Shown here: positions 63,003-64,000 of the stretch, one piece after another
How the letters are laid out: each line of letters begins with the position of its first letter
How positions within the stretch are numbered: the first letter of the stretch is position 1
Assembly (NCBI GenBank): GCA_017408735.1
Contig: JAFQUB010000050.1
Coordinates: 1-64,000 of the forward strand
DNA length: 64,000 bases
Source of the DNA: Lachnospiraceae bacterium
GTDB taxonomy: Bacteria; Bacillota; Clostridia; Lachnospirales; Lachnospiraceae
Direction of reading: 5' to 3'
Program-made: the position numbers and the translations under genes
The notes under the pieces: generated by a model
Told to the model about the DNA's origin: nothing
Databases searched by the model: none
Seen by the model: the letters and a program-made list of their open reading frames with translations, nothing else

Positions 63003-64000
63003 TTACCATTCTTCCTTTCTAATTCTCGTAATAATTGTCTTACTCTTAATTTGATAAAATGCAAAAACTGCTGTTAATAAAAAAACAACAACAGCAATAA
63101 ACAGAATAAACCATGTACCAAATACACCCCCCCAAACTATAATACATACCGCAACACCACTCATCATCAAACACATAACTGGAAACAGAATTCGTATAAA
63201 AATGTCTGTTAATGTTGCACCACACAGCATATTAATTGCATATTCATATTGTTTTCTGTTAATATTTTCAATCAGCATACAAAAAATACCTATTACAGAA
63301 AAAACAAATATAATACCTCCGAAACACCCAAACAATACCATGGCCTCATATGTGTCGTTTTTCACAATATCAATCTGATAATCATAACATTCAAAATAAG
63401 TATCTAATAATTTTAATTCTCTATTTTTTTGCTCTATCATATCTAATTCTTGTCTTTTTTCCACCAAAAATTGGCATGAAAATATATAATCCAGCATATT
63501 TCCTTGGTCTGATTTATCTATGCAAGTTGGACAAATTATCACATTTCTTAATTCTATCAATTCTTTTCCTTGCATAGGTAAAACAATAGATGAGTTTTTT
63601 TCTAATAAACCAATGACTTTATATTTCCCCCCAAAATCATCTCTTATTACTTCTCCCTTTTCATAATATTTTGAATAATCGCTTCCCAAAATCACTGGAA
63701 TTTCTTCTATGCCATTTCCAAATACAGAACTATCATACATAACAAAATTATTTTCAATCTCTTCTTGAGTAAAATTACCTTGTAATTTATATTTTTCAAA
63801 GAAATTAGAGCTTACCTCCATAATGTCGGCTTCTATTTTTCCATTTTGCAAATTCGTACAATAATTATTGTTCACTATAAGTAATTCTACCTCTGCCCTA
63901 TCGATCACATCAATCAGTTGTTGAAACTTATGTATATAAGCATTATCATTCACCAATTCTTCAAATCGTTTTTCCGTTATTTCATCCTTCAAAACATATA
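63003..64000 (-). CDS. FtsX/MacB-like permease, N-terminus outside the window
   Basis: The frame is open to the window edge. The visible 330 residues are an extracytoplasmic region (about 215 residues) and three C-terminal helices (VLFGCFGGIIFVFSVIGIFCMLIE; a middle pair; FILFIAVVVFLLTAVFAFY) as in MacB-type permeases. The first helix is presumably encoded beyond 64000. It pairs with the adjacent MacB/LolD-type ATPase. Whether it belongs to a bacteriocin exporter cannot be decided from this part. Confidence 0.8.
   Translation of the reverse strand, partial: YVLKDEITEKRFEELVNDNAYIHKFQQLIDVIDRAEVELLIVNNNYCTNLQNGKIEADIMEVSSNFFEKYKLQGNFTQEEIENNFVMYDSSVFGNGIEEIPVILGSDYSKYYEKGEVIRDDFGGKYKVIGLLEKNSSIVLPMQGKELIELRNVIICPTCIDKSDQGNMLDYIFSCQFLVEKRQELDMIEQKNRELKLLDTYFECYDYQIDIVKNDTYEAMVLFGCFGGIIFVFSVIGIFCMLIENINRKQYEYAINMLCGATLTDIFIRILFPVMCLMMSGVAVCIIVWGGVFGTWFILFIAVVVFLLTAVFAFYQIKSKTIITRIRKEEW

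Overview
The window is a chromosomal segment of a spore-forming, low-GC Clostridia, most likely a Lachnospiraceae gut anaerobe. The evidence is spoIVA, the SCIFF ranthipeptide pair beside a fused SecDF, CD3324-type and Rpn (PD-(D/E)XK) proteins, a FeoA/FeoB system with Cys-rich accessory proteins, and consistent AAGGAGG ribosome binding sites. Most genes are on the minus strand.

Layout. 1-8.3 kb: a small membrane protein, a FapA-like protein with an unusual repeat N-terminus, spoIVA behind a long hairpin, two response-regulator proteins without a kinase, and gpmI. 8.4-13.2 kb: a 51-residue orphan peptide with its own promoter and terminator, a fused nucleotidyltransferase/HPr-kinase-like protein, and a secreted starch-binding-type protein. 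13.3-16.7 kb: gap-pgk-tpiA, with a 114-nt extended hairpin between pgk and tpiA and a Rex-like site before gap. 16.9-27.6 kb: housekeeping and accessory genes (hisJ-like, ECF S component, aroB, SPL radical SAM, ABC-class ATPase, YgjP-type protease, Rpn, a carbamoyltransferase paralogue) and a decayed GNAT gene joined to a transglutaminase-like gene. 27.6-31.9 kb: a candidate structured RNA, then an NAD-salvage operon (pncA, Prs-like, NAMPT-like, Nudix-HTH) under a perfect palindrome that fits an NrtR operator. 32-35.7 kb: a DUF1266 lipoprotein, a diguanylate cyclase, and an XRE/DUF2975 pair.

35.8-39.4 kb is an iron-uptake region (feoA, feoB, a Cys-rich peptide, an HMA protein) with four copies of the palindrome GTTAG-N6-CTAAC. 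Three sit at consensus-like promoters, one of which drives a transcript with no intact gene. 39.5-47.7 kb: an AraC-type regulator fused to a degenerate SpoT-like HD domain, directly downstream of a 2373-residue repeat-rich surface protein. 47.8-57.3 kb: a small lipoprotein, a CstA transporter, tRNA-Met and tRNA-Val, recJ, secDF, and the SCIFF peptide with its radical SAM maturase. 57.3-64 kb: an AT-rich block starting with a decayed ISLre2 transposase and carrying three ABC systems plus a 22-residue hydrophobic peptide gene.

The best candidates for something undescribed are the orphan peptide with its kinase-like protein, the AraC-HD regulator, the iron-controlled orphan transcript, the RNA at 27.6-27.9 kb, the pgk-tpiA RNA element and the 22-residue peptide in the ABC island. 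Family assignments come from reading the translations; no database search was run.
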